A stretch of 64,000 bases of DNA, from assembly GCA_964506465.1 (NCBI GenBank), contig CAZDLM010000008.1, positions 1-64,000 on the forward strand, in the 5' to 3' direction. Below are positions 6,726-15,189 of this stretch, in pieces. This stretch comes from UBA6109 sp964506465 (GTDB lineage Bacteria; Desulfobacterota; Syntrophia; Syntrophales; UBA6109). Both the position numbers and the translations under genes were made by a program. Every line of letters starts with the position of its first letter. Within the stretch, counting starts at the first letter, position 1. The notes under the pieces were generated by a model. The model was given only the letters and a program-made list of their open reading frames with translations, ran no database searches and had not been told where the DNA came from.

Positions 6726-7970
6726 ATGGATCCGGTACCTTCGACAACTGTTGAGCCAACGATGTCGTTGCCACCTACAATGCAGGATGTCCGTCAAACG
6801 GCTCTTAAAGCGCTGGGGGACGTCCGGCCAGTTGAACCGCCACTATTAAGCGATGAACAAAGGGCACTAATGCTGTCCGCGCGAACGAACGGGGGAAGAA
6901 GTCTTCCACCCTACTACCTTGTCTACTTCCTTCTTGTAGATCTCCTCGACTTTCCTTACATGGGCCAGTGGGAAAAGAGTGCCTGGACAGTACCGGTTCG
7001 TTATCAAGGCCGGCTGTATGGAATAGAGCACCGAAAGATGGGGCTCGGTGTATTCGCCCCGAGTCTAAACCCAAAGGCGCGAATGAGCGGGTCACCGACA
7101 GAGGAGCAGGAGGTAGATGCAAAAGAAGTTGCTGCCTTGATAACGAAGGCCGTAGCTGTTGCAACACCCTATTTCGAGTGGCGCGCAGAGCAGGCTGCAT
7201 CCGATAATAAGCTTAACGTTCTGAACAAGAGTTCATCGCTTTTCAAACGCTACGAGCACTTTCGTGACCGATTTCGACAGCTAAGTGCCGAGGCGGAATC
7301 CAGAAAGGATGAGCGGTATATCCCAAAGAAGGTTCTTGAGGACGGAGCCGAAGTGACAGATGGATACTCTCTGTACTACTCATTACGCCAGGAAGCGAAA
7401 TGGACCGCGCAAGCCGCTATCGAAGCGTTCTTTAGTTGGACGGAGCATGTTTTTATCCATCTTGCAATTCTTAAGGGACGCGCTCACACGGGAAACGACG
7501 TTGCGGAGCTGGCCGGTTCTGATTGGAGGACAAAGTTTAAGGCCGCTTTGGACGTGAGCGACGCAGAGACGAAAGACCACTACGATGCACTGCTGGCCTT
7601 ACGAGCACAAAGTCGAAATTTTCTGGCTCACGGGGCGTTCGGAAAGCGTGGTGAAGCATTTCACTTTCACTCTGGAGCTGGAGCCGTTCCCGTTTTACTA
7701 ACGGACGATCAATTGCACCGATATTCATTGAATGGTAAACCGGGTTTTGACGAGAATTGGGCCATCGATGAAATTGAGACTTTTATCGAACATCTTTGGT
7801 CTGGTACTCGTGCGCCCGCAAAGCATTACATCGATAGTAGCCTGCCTTCCATTCTCATGCTCGTTGAGGATGGTACCTATGCGAGCGCAATGAAATCAGA
7901 AGACTCCATGAAGGATTTCGTTGAATACCTGACTCGCGAATTTGACAACGCAGCAAATATGGATTGGTAA
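6726..7970 (+). CDS. HEPN-like domain protein
   Basis: A 414-residue soluble protein. The N-terminal 200 residues match nothing I know. Residues about 215-345 look like a HEPN fold: a long helix TAQAAIEAFFSWTEHVFIHL, then LLALRAQSRNFLAHGAFGKR. R297-N298 and H302 form the Rx4H motif with a polar residue after the arginine, as in HEPN ribonuclease toxins. It stands alone, between a terminator and a small HU-like gene, and no nucleotidyltransferase (MNT) partner is seen. A role in RNA cleavage or phage defence is an inference from the motif; other HEPN-like proteins are non-catalytic. Confidence 0.55.
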   Translation: MDPVPSTTVEPTMSLPPTMQDVRQTALKALGDVRPVEPPLLSDEQRALMLSARTNGGRSLPPYYLVYFLLVDLLDFPYMGQWEKSAWTVPVRYQGRLYGIEHRKMGLGVFAPSLNPKARMSGSPTEEQEVDAKEVAALITKAVAVATPYFEWRAEQAASDNKLNVLNKSSSLFKRYEHFRDRFRQLSAEAESRKDERYIPKKVLEDGAEVTDGYSLYYSLRQEAKWTAQAAIEAFFSWTEHVFIHLAILKGRAHTGNDVAELAGSDWRTKFKAALDVSDAETKDHYDALLALRAQSRNFLAHGAFGKRGEAFHFHSGAGAVPVLLTDDQLHRYSLNGKPGFDENWAIDEIETFIEHLWSGTRAPAKHYIDSSLPSILMLVEDGTYASAMKSEDSMKDFVEYLTREFDNAANMDW

Positions 7971-8161
7971 CGACATGCTAAGAACAACATGCCAGCTAAC
8001 CGTTACCGTCTTACGATCCGTAATGTTCAATATCGATGAACGAAGCCGGCTAACCAGTAGTAGGTGGAACCGATAATCGGTGACAATCCCATTCCCCCAA
8101 TTTTGGCCGATGAACACGGGTTGGAAGCACTGAAAGACATGGTCTGAGAAAGGATTTCTGA

Positions 8162-8320
8162 ATGGTCAAGGCGGATCTTATGACGGCACTGATGGATAAA
8201 GAGAAATTGACCGCTTATACCGGGCAGAATCCAAAGACTGGGGAGAAGCTTGCGGTGCAACAAAGAGAGACTCCGTTTTTCAGAGTAGGGAAGGAATTGA
8301 AGCAAAGGGTAGATAAGTGA
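8162..8320 (+). CDS. internally deleted HU-like DNA-binding protein
   Basis: A 52-residue reading. The first 12 residues (MVKADLMTALMD) match the N-terminal helix of HU/IHF proteins. From residue 17 on, TAYTGQNPKTGEKLAVQQRE and TPFFRVGKELKQRV follow the DNA-binding arm and the last strands of HU (RxGxNPxTGE, PxFxxGKxLK). The roughly 35 residues that normally link them (second helix and first strands) are missing. It is either a shortened relic or a functional mini-HU; the frame is intact across the join. Confidence 0.6.
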   Translation: MVKADLMTALMDKEKLTAYTGQNPKTGEKLAVQQRETPFFRVGKELKQRVDK

Positions 8321-8372
8321 GAACGATGAATCTCTGGGATATTACTATTTCCCTGAAGCATTGTTTGTGGTC

Positions 8373-8855
8373 ATGAATGATGGGAGCCAAAATGTGGATG
8401 TGACGACTATCGCGATTGTGGGAATCGCCATTTTGGTGGGCGGTATCTTGTTTTTTTCTGGACGACTGCAGTCACACTACGGAAGCCTCCGATCCAATGA
8501 GGCGGTCACCCATGCATTTCAGCATTATGAGTTCAACCCTGATCTGATCTATTACACCAGCGGTCCTGATGCTCATCCCTGCGCTCTCATGGGAATTAGT
8601 CGCAATTTTGTCCTTGCTCCCGGTTTATGGAAGCGAAAGGAATTTACTCCGGAAACTTTCCGGGAAACTGTCCGAGATATGCAAAATAAGGCTTTGGCAT
8701 CCATGGAACCGTTACATGGATTTGATATTTTGGATCACCGTCAGCATCCGATGGGAGTCTGGTATTCCGCCCTGGATGTCCGGACGACCATCCAAATGCT
8801 GAAAGAAAACCAGATTCAGATTGATACCCCACCATTGCCACCCGACAATCCTTGA
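8373..8855 (+). CDS. membrane-anchored hypothetical protein
   Basis: About 160 residues from the ATG at 8373 (a TTG at 8361 is also possible). One hydrophobic segment at residues 10-29 (TTIAIVGIAILVGGILFFSG) anchors the protein. The remaining soluble domain has motifs such as YYTSGPDAHPCALMGI and LHGFDILDHRQHPMGVWYS with several histidines. The spacing to the BFD-like gene (41 bp) suggests co-transcription. I do not recognise the family; redox or periplasmic function is only a guess. Confidence 0.55.
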   Translation: MNDGSQNVDVTTIAIVGIAILVGGILFFSGRLQSHYGSLRSNEAVTHAFQHYEFNPDLIYYTSGPDAHPCALMGISRNFVLAPGLWKRKEFTPETFRETVRDMQNKALASMEPLHGFDILDHRQHPMGVWYSALDVRTTIQMLKENQIQIDTPPLPPDNP

Positions 8856-8896
8856 GATGAACGCTGAGACAGAAGGGAGTCTGAGGAGAAGATGGC

Positions 8897-9091
8897 GTGA
8901 TTAGAATCGATTCGCATGTGATTCATGAATTCAAAGAAAATGATTTGGTCTGCTATTGCTTCAACTATACGAGAGGGGATATTGAAAAGGACTATCTCGA
9001 TAACGGACATTCAACTATCCTTGAAAGAATAGAAGCTGAAAAGAAGTCTGGTGGCTGTGATTGCGCTCAGAAAAATCCTAAGGGATGCTGA
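8897..9091 (+). CDS. BFD-like [2Fe-2S] binding protein
   Basis: A 64-residue protein from a GTG start behind a GAGGAG site. The core LVCYCFNYTRGDIEKDYLDN, then GHSTILERI and GGCDCAQKNPKGC, matches the bacterioferritin-associated ferredoxin-like domain. Four cysteines (CYC and CDC) are placed to bind a [2Fe-2S] cluster. Relatives usually follow an N-terminal metal-binding half (copper-chaperone type) that is absent here, so this is a stand-alone domain or a truncated gene. It sits downstream of a membrane-anchored protein. A role in iron or copper handling is inferred. Confidence 0.7.
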   Translation: MIRIDSHVIHEFKENDLVCYCFNYTRGDIEKDYLDNGHSTILERIEAEKKSGGCDCAQKNPKGC

Positions 9092-9270
9092 TGCTTGGCT
9101 GATGTCCACCAGGTGGTGGAAGAAATTGCCAAAACTCAAACAGTTGTGGCTAAGAAGACTGTCAAGGTGACGGGAGCAGGACATCGATAAGACTCTGGCG
9201 CTCGTAGAGGCCAAATAAATGAGAACCGAAAAGGGCACTGCCGAAAAAGCGAAAAACTCTTTACATAATC

Positions 9271-10044
9271 TTATTGCATTGATTTTATCAGCTCAAAAAA
9301 AAGTAATTTATTTTCGCTTTCGAGATTGATCAGTCCTCCGCTCGGAGACTCAATATCGAGAATGATATACAAGATACATGACGTAATGATCGCCAGCACA
9401 ATGTTATACACATTTCCAGGGTGTTCAAGATTACCCGCCCGGTATCCTGTCAGGCCAGAGCAAGTGAGTGCAATCAAAAACATTATAAAGTAAATATGCA
9501 GGGGAGTGTGTGTCTGGATGGCAATGGTCCGATTATTCACCAAATCCATCATTGCGTTAAGAGCAGGAAGCAGGAGTATACGGACGGGCTGATACTCTTG
9601 GTCCTTACTGCTCTCTATAACGAGGCTCCAAATCTCCTTCTGGAGTGCACCACCTTTTGCCAATTCGCCTTGTAGCGCCTGGTCATCCTGGGCCTTTTCA
9701 TATAATGCTGCACGGGATGCAGAATACTCCCTGAATTTCTCCCTCAGAGGGGCCTGTGCAGAAACAGGCAATAGATCCAGACGAAGATAGGCTGTGCCAA
9801 TCGCGTTCACCTCTTGGGTTATCAGCTGGCACCGCACATCGAGTCGTGAATACGCTCCGGTAAAAGTAAATGCAATCAGAAGGCCTAAAATAGCGAAAAG
9901 CGCGGCAATGACTGCACCTGAAACATCAGGTGAAGGGTTCTCCTGAAGCCTGCTACGTGCAATGCGATGTCCGACGGTAAAGATCACTATCATGCCAATG
10001 CATAAAGATATGCTGCTTATCACAAAAATGGTTGTATAGTTCAT
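9271..10044 (-). CDS. DUF4239 (bestrophin-like) membrane protein
   Basis: 257 residues with four membrane spans: residues 4-27, about 42-64, 184-204 and 212-232. The cytoplasmic part carries the family signature ALFAILGLLIAFTFTGAYSR followed by LITQEVNAIGTAYLRLDLLP, then EYSASRAALYE. DUF4239 proteins are widely distributed; function is not established, and a distant relation to bestrophin channels is proposed for the family. It stands alone between convergent accessory genes. The ATG is preceded by AAAGGGGAT, a good ribosome-binding site. Confidence 0.75.
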   Translation of the reverse strand: MNYTTIFVISSISLCIGMIVIFTVGHRIARSRLQENPSPDVSGAVIAALFAILGLLIAFTFTGAYSRLDVRCQLITQEVNAIGTAYLRLDLLPVSAQAPLREKFREYSASRAALYEKAQDDQALQGELAKGGALQKEIWSLVIESSKDQEYQPVRILLLPALNAMMDLVNNRTIAIQTHTPLHIYFIMFLIALTCSGLTGYRAGNLEHPGNVYNIVLAIITSCILYIILDIESPSGGLINLESENKLLFFELIKSMQ

Positions 10045-10101
10045 ATATCCCCTTTACAGATTACTTTCTAACCGTCATGGAGGATCTTTAGCGTAATATT
10101 T

Positions 10102-10517
10102 ATGCAGGCCGTTCTCTATCACCCAAGAATTCTCTTGTCAAATATCGGCCACATTCGCCCTGTATTCGGTCAACTCGTCGCCCAGGGTATTGTCGCATAT
10201 CAGGAAGGTGTAATCGTAAGCCGTGAGATCATCAAGAAGCCCATAGGAACCGTAACCGCATTTGCCTTTGACCGGGACAGGGTTTGAGTGCCCCATTCGA
10301 TGCCATAGTTTACCTATTGGATGGAGAAGCTCAAATCACGATTTCAGGGAAGCTCCATATGGTTAAGGCCGGAGAGTATATCATTATGCCAGCAAATCAG
10401 CTTCATGTAGTTCAAGCGCAGAGGCGCTTCAAGATGATTCTGGTCATGGTTAGAGGGGGGAAAAATCTAAAACTGAAGCACTATCTCTGTGCTGTCCAAT
10501 GGGCCCTCCTTCCATGA
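10102..10517 (+). pseudogene. cupin protein split by a frameshift
   Basis: Two adjacent frames together give one cupin. The first (10102-10287) reads QGIVAYQEGVIVSREIIKKP and FAFDRDR. The second reads GLSAPFDAIVYLLDGEAQIT, then AGEYIIMPANQLHVVQA and RFKMILVMVRG, with the cupin metal-binding pattern partly retained. The join lies at about 10278-10284, in the GACAGGG stretch, where one extra G would restore the family sequence. Either the gene is inactive or there is a sequence error. A GTG at 10284 could still start the second half alone. Such small cupins are common in anaerobes, with no fixed function. Confidence 0.65.
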
Positions 10518-10645
10518 ACCTTCTCATATGCTTTGCAGAATGGACATAAGCGACCTTCAATAGTTTTTACAAATTGAAACGCTATGCCTCTCTGCTTTTT
10601 GCGTGCATGACGGCAGACCAGGCAGTTTTCGCAGATCCGGGCCAT
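10481..10645 (-). CDS. small cysteine-rich protein
   Basis: About 54 residues from MARICENCLVCRHARKKQ, with a second pair RLCPFCKAYEKVHG. Two CxxC pairs and a basic linker suggest a zinc-binding fold. I recall similar short proteins in Desulfobacterota, without known function. Upstream in-frame starts exist (as far as 10816), but the cysteine-rich part looks like the conserved core. The start is uncertain. The 3' end overlaps the end of the cupin reading on the other strand. Confidence 0.45.
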   Translation of the reverse strand: MARICENCLVCRHARKKQRGIAFQFVKTIEGRLCPFCKAYEKVHGRRAHWTAQR

Positions 10646-10809
10646 TTTCTTGTCTTTATCTGTTATCGGATATGAGCTCATGAAACGAATTATCCAATTG
10701 TCGCCTGCTAAGGCAATACGCATAGGGGGTAATCTCGCAGATGTCAATGTAATGATATTTCTATCCCTCCAATGGGGACCCTCAAAAAGTCTCTTTTCCC
10801 TTATAGTTC

Positions 10810-10838
10810 TTGACATTTAAAGTACTTAAAAGTATTAT
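10810..10838 (+). promoter_or_regulatory. sigma-70 promoter
   Basis: A perfect TTGACA at 10810-10815 and TATTAT at 10833-10838 with 17-bp spacing; an alternative TATACT lies 3 bp further on. The start of transcription would be near 10845. It reads into the short structured transcript and terminator described next. Confidence 0.7.
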
Positions 10839-10844
10839 ACTGCT

Positions 10845-10950
10845 GACAATGTAATAGATGCAGCTGAAAAGCTGGCAGTGTTCCCTGACAATGGATATAG
10901 AAAAAATGGCTGAGGCCCTGTCCGTTATGGTGGACAGGGCCTTTTTTCTT
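10845..10950 (+). ncRNA. candidate small RNA or leader with terminator
   Basis: Between a strong promoter and the gene at 10981 lies a segment of about 105 nt. It has a first hairpin CAGCT-GAAA-AGCTG (10861-10874) with a GAAA tetraloop. It ends in an intrinsic terminator: GGCCCTGTCC (10914-10923) pairs with GGACAGGGCC (10932-10941), followed by TTTTTT. It could be a stand-alone small RNA, or an attenuating leader for the downstream gene, since the terminator lies just 30 bp before that gene's ribosome-binding site. No known RNA family is recognised. Confidence 0.5.
10914..10950 (+). terminator. rho-independent terminator upstream of 10981 gene
   Basis: A perfect 10-bp stem GGCCCTGTCC / GGACAGGGCC with an 8-nt loop, then a run of six T and further T-rich sequence. 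It ends the short transcript starting near 10845 and may attenuate the downstream gene. Confidence 0.8.
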
Positions 10951-10980
10951 TTAAGACGGCGGAGCGAAAGGAGCAGGCAA

Positions 10981-11691
10981 ATGAACATTCACATAGTTGA
11001 AGTTAAGAACCGCTTCGTAAAACTAAAAAGTGATGATTATGAATACCGATCCCCACAGCTAGACAAAATCAACGCCGAGAAACTGGTCGGCGGCGACATC
11101 TACTTCCACAAAACACGCTCAGAACCTTCCTTTTATGGCGGCAGAATTATTGACTACCGTCTGGAAATAGATGAAGCGCAACGAGGGATGATTGTGTTCA
11201 TACTTAGATACAATGAGCGCTGCCGAAACGTCAAAACCGATAATAAAGGCTGGTCCAAATCAATGAAAATTACCGATGAGGAGCGAAAGCCAATGGCGCA
11301 GGATTTGTTAGATCATTGGGTAAACCTGATTAAATCGATATTCCCCGCCCATGCATGGATGGCTGCCGACGAAACAGGAAATAATCACGTCATTCAAATC
11401 GACTGGAGACTTGACGACGAATCGAAAAACGATCAGAAGCGATCGAGAAAAATTCAAATCATCATCAGACAGGATGCCATCGATGATTATCTTGACAAAA
11501 AGCCATTGGAACGCGACGACTTCAATATGATTCTCAAAGAGGATATCAGCGAGCGCTTTGATAAATTTGATGCCGCCCACGGGTCCAAACGCGTGGAGGT
11601 CTGGTCGTTCTCAAAAGAAATTATGGAGAAACTAATTGCCAAACATATGCACCCCAATGTTCTACAGCCGGCCGCAGATTACAGTCCGTAA
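10981..11691 (+). CDS. hypothetical protein, about 236 aa
   Basis: I start it at ATG 10981 behind AAAGGAGCAG; an earlier in-frame ATG at 10858 would read through the terminator hairpin. The product is soluble. The N-terminal part (EVKNRFVKLKSDDYEYRSPQ and GGDIYFHKTRSEPSFYGGRI) looks like a compact beta-rich domain that I have seen in uncharacterised accessory proteins. The later part has paired acidic and basic helices. It is preceded by a possible attenuator, so its expression may be conditional. Function is unknown. Confidence 0.55.
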   Translation: MNIHIVEVKNRFVKLKSDDYEYRSPQLDKINAEKLVGGDIYFHKTRSEPSFYGGRIIDYRLEIDEAQRGMIVFILRYNERCRNVKTDNKGWSKSMKITDEERKPMAQDLLDHWVNLIKSIFPAHAWMAADETGNNHVIQIDWRLDDESKNDQKRSRKIQIIIRQDAIDDYLDKKPLERDDFNMILKEDISERFDKFDAAHGSKRVEVWSFSKEIMEKLIAKHMHPNVLQPAADYSP

Positions 11692-12013
11692 TTGCCCCGC
11701 CTGCATTTTTGTAAGTTGCTATATGCGGTCACCCTGGTGAATCGATTAGCAGCATCTTTTGTCGAATTCTGCACTATTTTCCAAGCGGGAGTAAATAACG
11801 ATCCTGTCTAAGGAATTTCTACCACCAAAGTAAGGGTTTCCCCGATGGACGCATGTCAATAATGATAGTAGGCAAATCCTCAACGCATTGCTCTTTCAAA
11901 AAACACGGACACTGGCCAGCGCTATAAGAGCTTTTCACAAAATCGATGACGCTGGCGGAAATCTGATCGGATCACGTTGAGGTCAATAAACCCGTGAACA
12001 ATGGAGGGATCTA
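11692..12013. other. stretch with no recognisable gene
   Basis: About 320 bp without a convincing reading on either strand. A good AATGGAGGGATC ribosome-binding site for the next gene occupies its right end. No repeats or hairpins of note. Confidence 0.4.
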
Positions 12014-12226
12014 ATGATCAACTCGACTCGTATGAAATGTCCCCGTTGCAGCAAGAGCATGATCCAAGAGAGCTACTACACCGACTTCGAAATGTTTTCT
12101 GGATGGAGATGCATCATGTGTGGAGAGGTTTTAGATCCCGTTATTTTGAATAACAGGCGTTTGAGTAGACTGACCGAGAGCACAGACCCGTCGACGGGGA
12201 GACTCGCGTCACCTGTATTCGCGTAA
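12014..12226 (+). CDS. small zinc-ribbon protein
   Basis: 70 residues. MKCPRCSKSMIQES and GWRCIMCGEVLDPVILNNR form a classic two-knuckle zinc ribbon, seen in many short deltaproteobacterial proteins. The tail beyond the ribbon is irregular. A GGAGGGAT site lies 5 bp before the ATG. The next small gene begins 25 bp downstream on the same strand, suggesting a pair. Nucleic-acid binding is likely for the fold but not shown. Confidence 0.6.
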   Translation: MINSTRMKCPRCSKSMIQESYYTDFEMFSGWRCIMCGEVLDPVILNNRRLSRLTESTDPSTGRLASPVFA

Positions 12227-12251
12227 CAAAAAAAACGGAGGGTAGCGGCGC

Positions 12252-12437
12252 ATGAAAATGCAGGACATCCGGGGAATAGCCAAAGGATGGGGGGTCAATA
12301 TCAAGGTCGGTCGTTCCAAGCAGGACATCATCCGTGACATCCAAATTCGAGAGGGCTATTCTCCTTGCTTTCGGACAAAAGAGAGCTGCAAGAACGATTG
12401 TATTTGGAAGGATGATTGTCTTGTAAATGGAGCATGA
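12252..12437 (+). CDS. SAP-like domain small protein
   Basis: 61 residues. The N-terminal half (MKMQDIRGIAKGWGVNIKVG then SKQDIIRDIQIREG) follows the helix-extended loop-helix pattern of SAP or Rho-N type nucleic-acid-binding domains. The second half carries four cysteines (PCFRTKESCKNDCIWKDDC) of a type common in anaerobes. It follows the zinc-ribbon gene closely. A DNA- or RNA-binding role is inferred. Confidence 0.6.
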   Translation: MKMQDIRGIAKGWGVNIKVGRSKQDIIRDIQIREGYSPCFRTKESCKNDCIWKDDCLVNGA

Positions 12438-12627
12438 CTTTATAGTCTGGTGAAGACGCGCTGACGTAGTGGGCCACGAAGTGAACCGCCTATCCTGGAC
12501 GCCTCGGCTTTACATATGACGCCTCAGTCCTATCTGGCGCGCCACGCGGGGAACCTTGTCGCGTTGCGATCCATGTCATAACCGAATTGGCAGCCGACTG
12601 TCCATCCCCAGACAAGCTCACATCACA

Positions 12628-13836
12628 TCACCGGGCAGGCATTGGGAGAGTGAAATAGAAACAGGCCCCCTCATCGACTTTGCCCTCCGCCCAGACCCGC
12701 CCGCCGTGCCGGTGGATGATGCGCTGCACGATGGCGAGGCCCACGCCGGTGCCTTCGAATTCCGACTCACCGTGCAGGCGCTGGAAGACGCCGAACAGTT
12801 TATCGTAATACCGCATGTCAAAACCTGCGCCGTTGTCCTTCACATAGTACTGACAATCGTTTCCCGTGCGGCTGCCGCCCACCTCGATTGCCGCGCCCGT
12901 CTTCTTCTTGGTGAATTTGACCGCATTCGAAAGAAGGTTCGAAAGAACCTGTCGGATCAGGGTTCGGTCGCCGTAGGCGGCGGGCAATGACCCCATCCGC
13001 AGTTCCATGCAGCGGTCAGGATTGATGCGGCACAAATCATTCCAGACCTCGTTGGCCAATTCCCGCATATCGATCAAGGCGGGTGACAGGGCCGTGCGGC
13101 CGAGGCGGGAAAAGGCCAAAAGATCGTCGATCAATCGCCCCATAACCCCGACCTGGTCGCGAATTCTCTGGAGCCTTCGCCTGTCCTCATCGTTGAGCTT
13201 TGCGTTCGCGCTTCTGGAGAGCATCCTGGCGTAGCCGTCGATCCCGCGGAGCGGCGCCCGCAGATCATGCGAAACGGAGTAGGAGAAAGACTCCAGCTCT
13301 TTGTTGGCGGCCTCCAGGTTCTTCGATTTTTGAAGCAATTCCTCTTCCATCCTCTTTCGCTCGGTGATGTCGCGGGCAACGTGGATGGATCCGATGATTT
13401 TTCCGTTGTCGTCGGGCAACGGCGTCGTGCTCACCAGGAAATAACCGCCGAGAGCCGCCTCATGCACCTCCACCATGTGTTCCCTGCCATCGCGGCAGGT
13501 CAGCACATGGGGACAGAACGCGGGCGGACAGGAAAGTCCGTGGACCACCTCATGGCATGCCGCACCGACGCACTGGTCGGGCGTCCGCCCCAGGCGGTCG
13601 GCCATGGCCTGATTCACGCGAAGGACGCGATGTTCCTTGTCCAGGATGGCGATCAGATCCGGGATCGAATTGAAGGTCCGTTCCCACTCCTCCTTGGCCC
13701 GAAGGACGGCCTTATCGGCTTTTTCCTTTTCCAGTTCGGCAGGATCGCGCTCGCTCTCCCTCAATTTCTTCTCCATCTTGCTTTTGTACAGGACAATGTC
13801 GAACACACTATAGATGCCGCGGCGCAGCGGGTCCAT
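12628..13836 (-). CDS. PAS-domain sensor histidine kinase
   Basis: 402 residues. A coiled N-terminal segment (20-50) leads into a PAS domain (about 50-160) with a cysteine-rich insertion, CHEVVHGLSCPPAFCPH, that could hold a ligand or metal. HisKA follows with the phosphoacceptor H190 in SVSHDLRAPLRG. The HATPase domain has the N box NLLSNAVKF, then DNGAGFDM and GTGVGLAI. There is no membrane segment, so it is probably cytoplasmic. No response regulator is adjacent, so it is an orphan. The N-terminus has no clear ribosome-binding site and may be shortened relative to a longer ancestor. Confidence 0.8.
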   Translation of the reverse strand: MDPLRRGIYSVFDIVLYKSKMEKKLRESERDPAELEKEKADKAVLRAKEEWERTFNSIPDLIAILDKEHRVLRVNQAMADRLGRTPDQCVGAACHEVVHGLSCPPAFCPHVLTCRDGREHMVEVHEAALGGYFLVSTTPLPDDNGKIIGSIHVARDITERKRMEEELLQKSKNLEAANKELESFSYSVSHDLRAPLRGIDGYARMLSRSANAKLNDEDRRRLQRIRDQVGVMGRLIDDLLAFSRLGRTALSPALIDMRELANEVWNDLCRINPDRCMELRMGSLPAAYGDRTLIRQVLSNLLSNAVKFTKKKTGAAIEVGGSRTGNDCQYYVKDNGAGFDMRYYDKLFGVFQRLHGESEFEGTGVGLAIVQRIIHRHGGRVWAEGKVDEGACFYFTLPMPAR

Positions 13837-13908
13837 CAGGAAAAGGATTAAAGAGAATGCGCCAACCCCTCAGTCTGCGGATGAAGAGCCTCCTCGGATC
13901 GGCCGCCG

Positions 13909-15189
13909 CTATTGCGCCGTCCGCCTTTCGGAAACGGCATCTTCATGTTTCCTGTTCCCGGAGAAGGCATAGAACACGAGGCCTCCGACCATGGCCCAAA
14001 AACATGCGCGGAACGCCGTCTGGTAGGCCTCCAACGGATGCACGCGATCCGCGCCGGCATATGCCGCGATAATGACCCCGAGAATCTGCATGAAGACAGC
14101 GCCGCCGGCCATGACGAAAAAGTTGACCCCGGCGATGACGGTGCTGGAGATCCGTGGAGGAAACAACTCCTTGACGTTCGAATAAAGAAGCACGCCGAAA
14201 CTGCTGAAGAAACCGAGGCCGAGAAACAACGCCGAATGGATTGCGGCGCTTTCGAAATCCCAGATCCCCGTGAGCGGAAGAATGCAAAGCGTGTAGCAGC
14301 TCACTCCCAGCAGAATGATGGTTTTCGTATTCTTGAAGACTTTTTCGGCAAGATAACCCGCGATCGGCGATCCGGCGATCAGCCCGAGAGATATCATCAT
14401 CAAGATATTCCCGGCTGCAATCGGACTGAATCGCTTGACGACCATCAAGTACGGGCCGAGCCAGATTCCCTGCAGCGCGATGCATGTGCCGTATCGGAGA
14501 AATGCCAGCAGCCCGATCTGCCAGAAAGAAAGGGTGCATAACACCAGCTTCGCCGTTCCCACCATCCCCGTTTCCTCTTTTGGGGAGGAAGGACCTGCCG
14601 CTCGCTCCTGTTCACCGGCGCTCTTTCCTCCCAGGATGCAGTAGAGCAGGATGGCGAGGGCGGCCGTTACAAGACCGCAGCAGATCAGGGTAAGCCGCCA
14701 TCCAATGGACGAATTCAGGTACGCCAGCGGCGAGGTGGCGGAAATGCTTCCAAGCGCCCCGATGGAAATCATGATCCCGCAAAGCGTGGGAAAGCGTTCC
14801 GCAGGGTATCGGTCAAGAAAAACCCTCAGGCTACCCATCAGCACGGACGCCATGCCCGTACCGATAAGGGCCATCCCCAGACAGGCCGTGTAGAAACCGC
14901 CAGCCCAGGCATAGATGAAGACGCCGACAGACCCGATCAGGCAGAAGGCGGGCATGACGCTGCGGGGTCCCACGCGATCGAGAAGAATCCCGATGGGCAT
15001 CTGAAAAAAGGCAAACGTGTAGAAGAAGGCGCTTCCGAGCATGCCCAGTCTCTCGGCATCGAGATCGAACTCGCGCATGAGGTCGGTCGCGATGACGGCA
15101 TTCATCACGCGGTAAAACGTTGAAAAACAGAACAGGCCGGCGAGAATCAAGAATATCAGGAGCGCTTTCATTCTTTCCGACATCTTCAT
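13909..15189 (-). CDS. MFS transporter
   Basis: 426 residues with about 12 membrane spans in two halves. After the second span comes MPIGILLDRVGPRSVMPAF, the loop-2 signature of the major facilitator superfamily, and there is a typical central cytoplasmic loop (GGKSAGEQERAAGPSSPKEE). The N-terminal FYRVMNAVIATDLMREFDLD with its arginine resembles anion or organic-acid carriers, but the substrate cannot be read. It is divergent from uspA-like 15496, and the 300-bp space between them holds that gene's promoter. Confidence 0.75.
   Translation of the reverse strand: MKMSERMKALLIFLILAGLFCFSTFYRVMNAVIATDLMREFDLDAERLGMLGSAFFYTFAFFQMPIGILLDRVGPRSVMPAFCLIGSVGVFIYAWAGGFYTACLGMALIGTGMASVLMGSLRVFLDRYPAERFPTLCGIMISIGALGSISATSPLAYLNSSIGWRLTLICCGLVTAALAILLYCILGGKSAGEQERAAGPSSPKEETGMVGTAKLVLCTLSFWQIGLLAFLRYGTCIALQGIWLGPYLMVVKRFSPIAAGNILMMISLGLIAGSPIAGYLAEKVFKNTKTIILLGVSCYTLCILPLTGIWDFESAAIHSALFLGLGFFSSFGVLLYSNVKELFPPRISSTVIAGVNFFVMAGGAVFMQILGVIIAAYAGADRVHPLEAYQTAFRACFWAMVGGLVFYAFSGNRKHEDAVSERRTAQ

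Noticed and set aside
12556..12990. Reading frame on the plus strand opposite the histidine kinase
   Set aside because: It mirrors the highly conserved kinase gene; GC-rich genes commonly give such opposite-strand frames.
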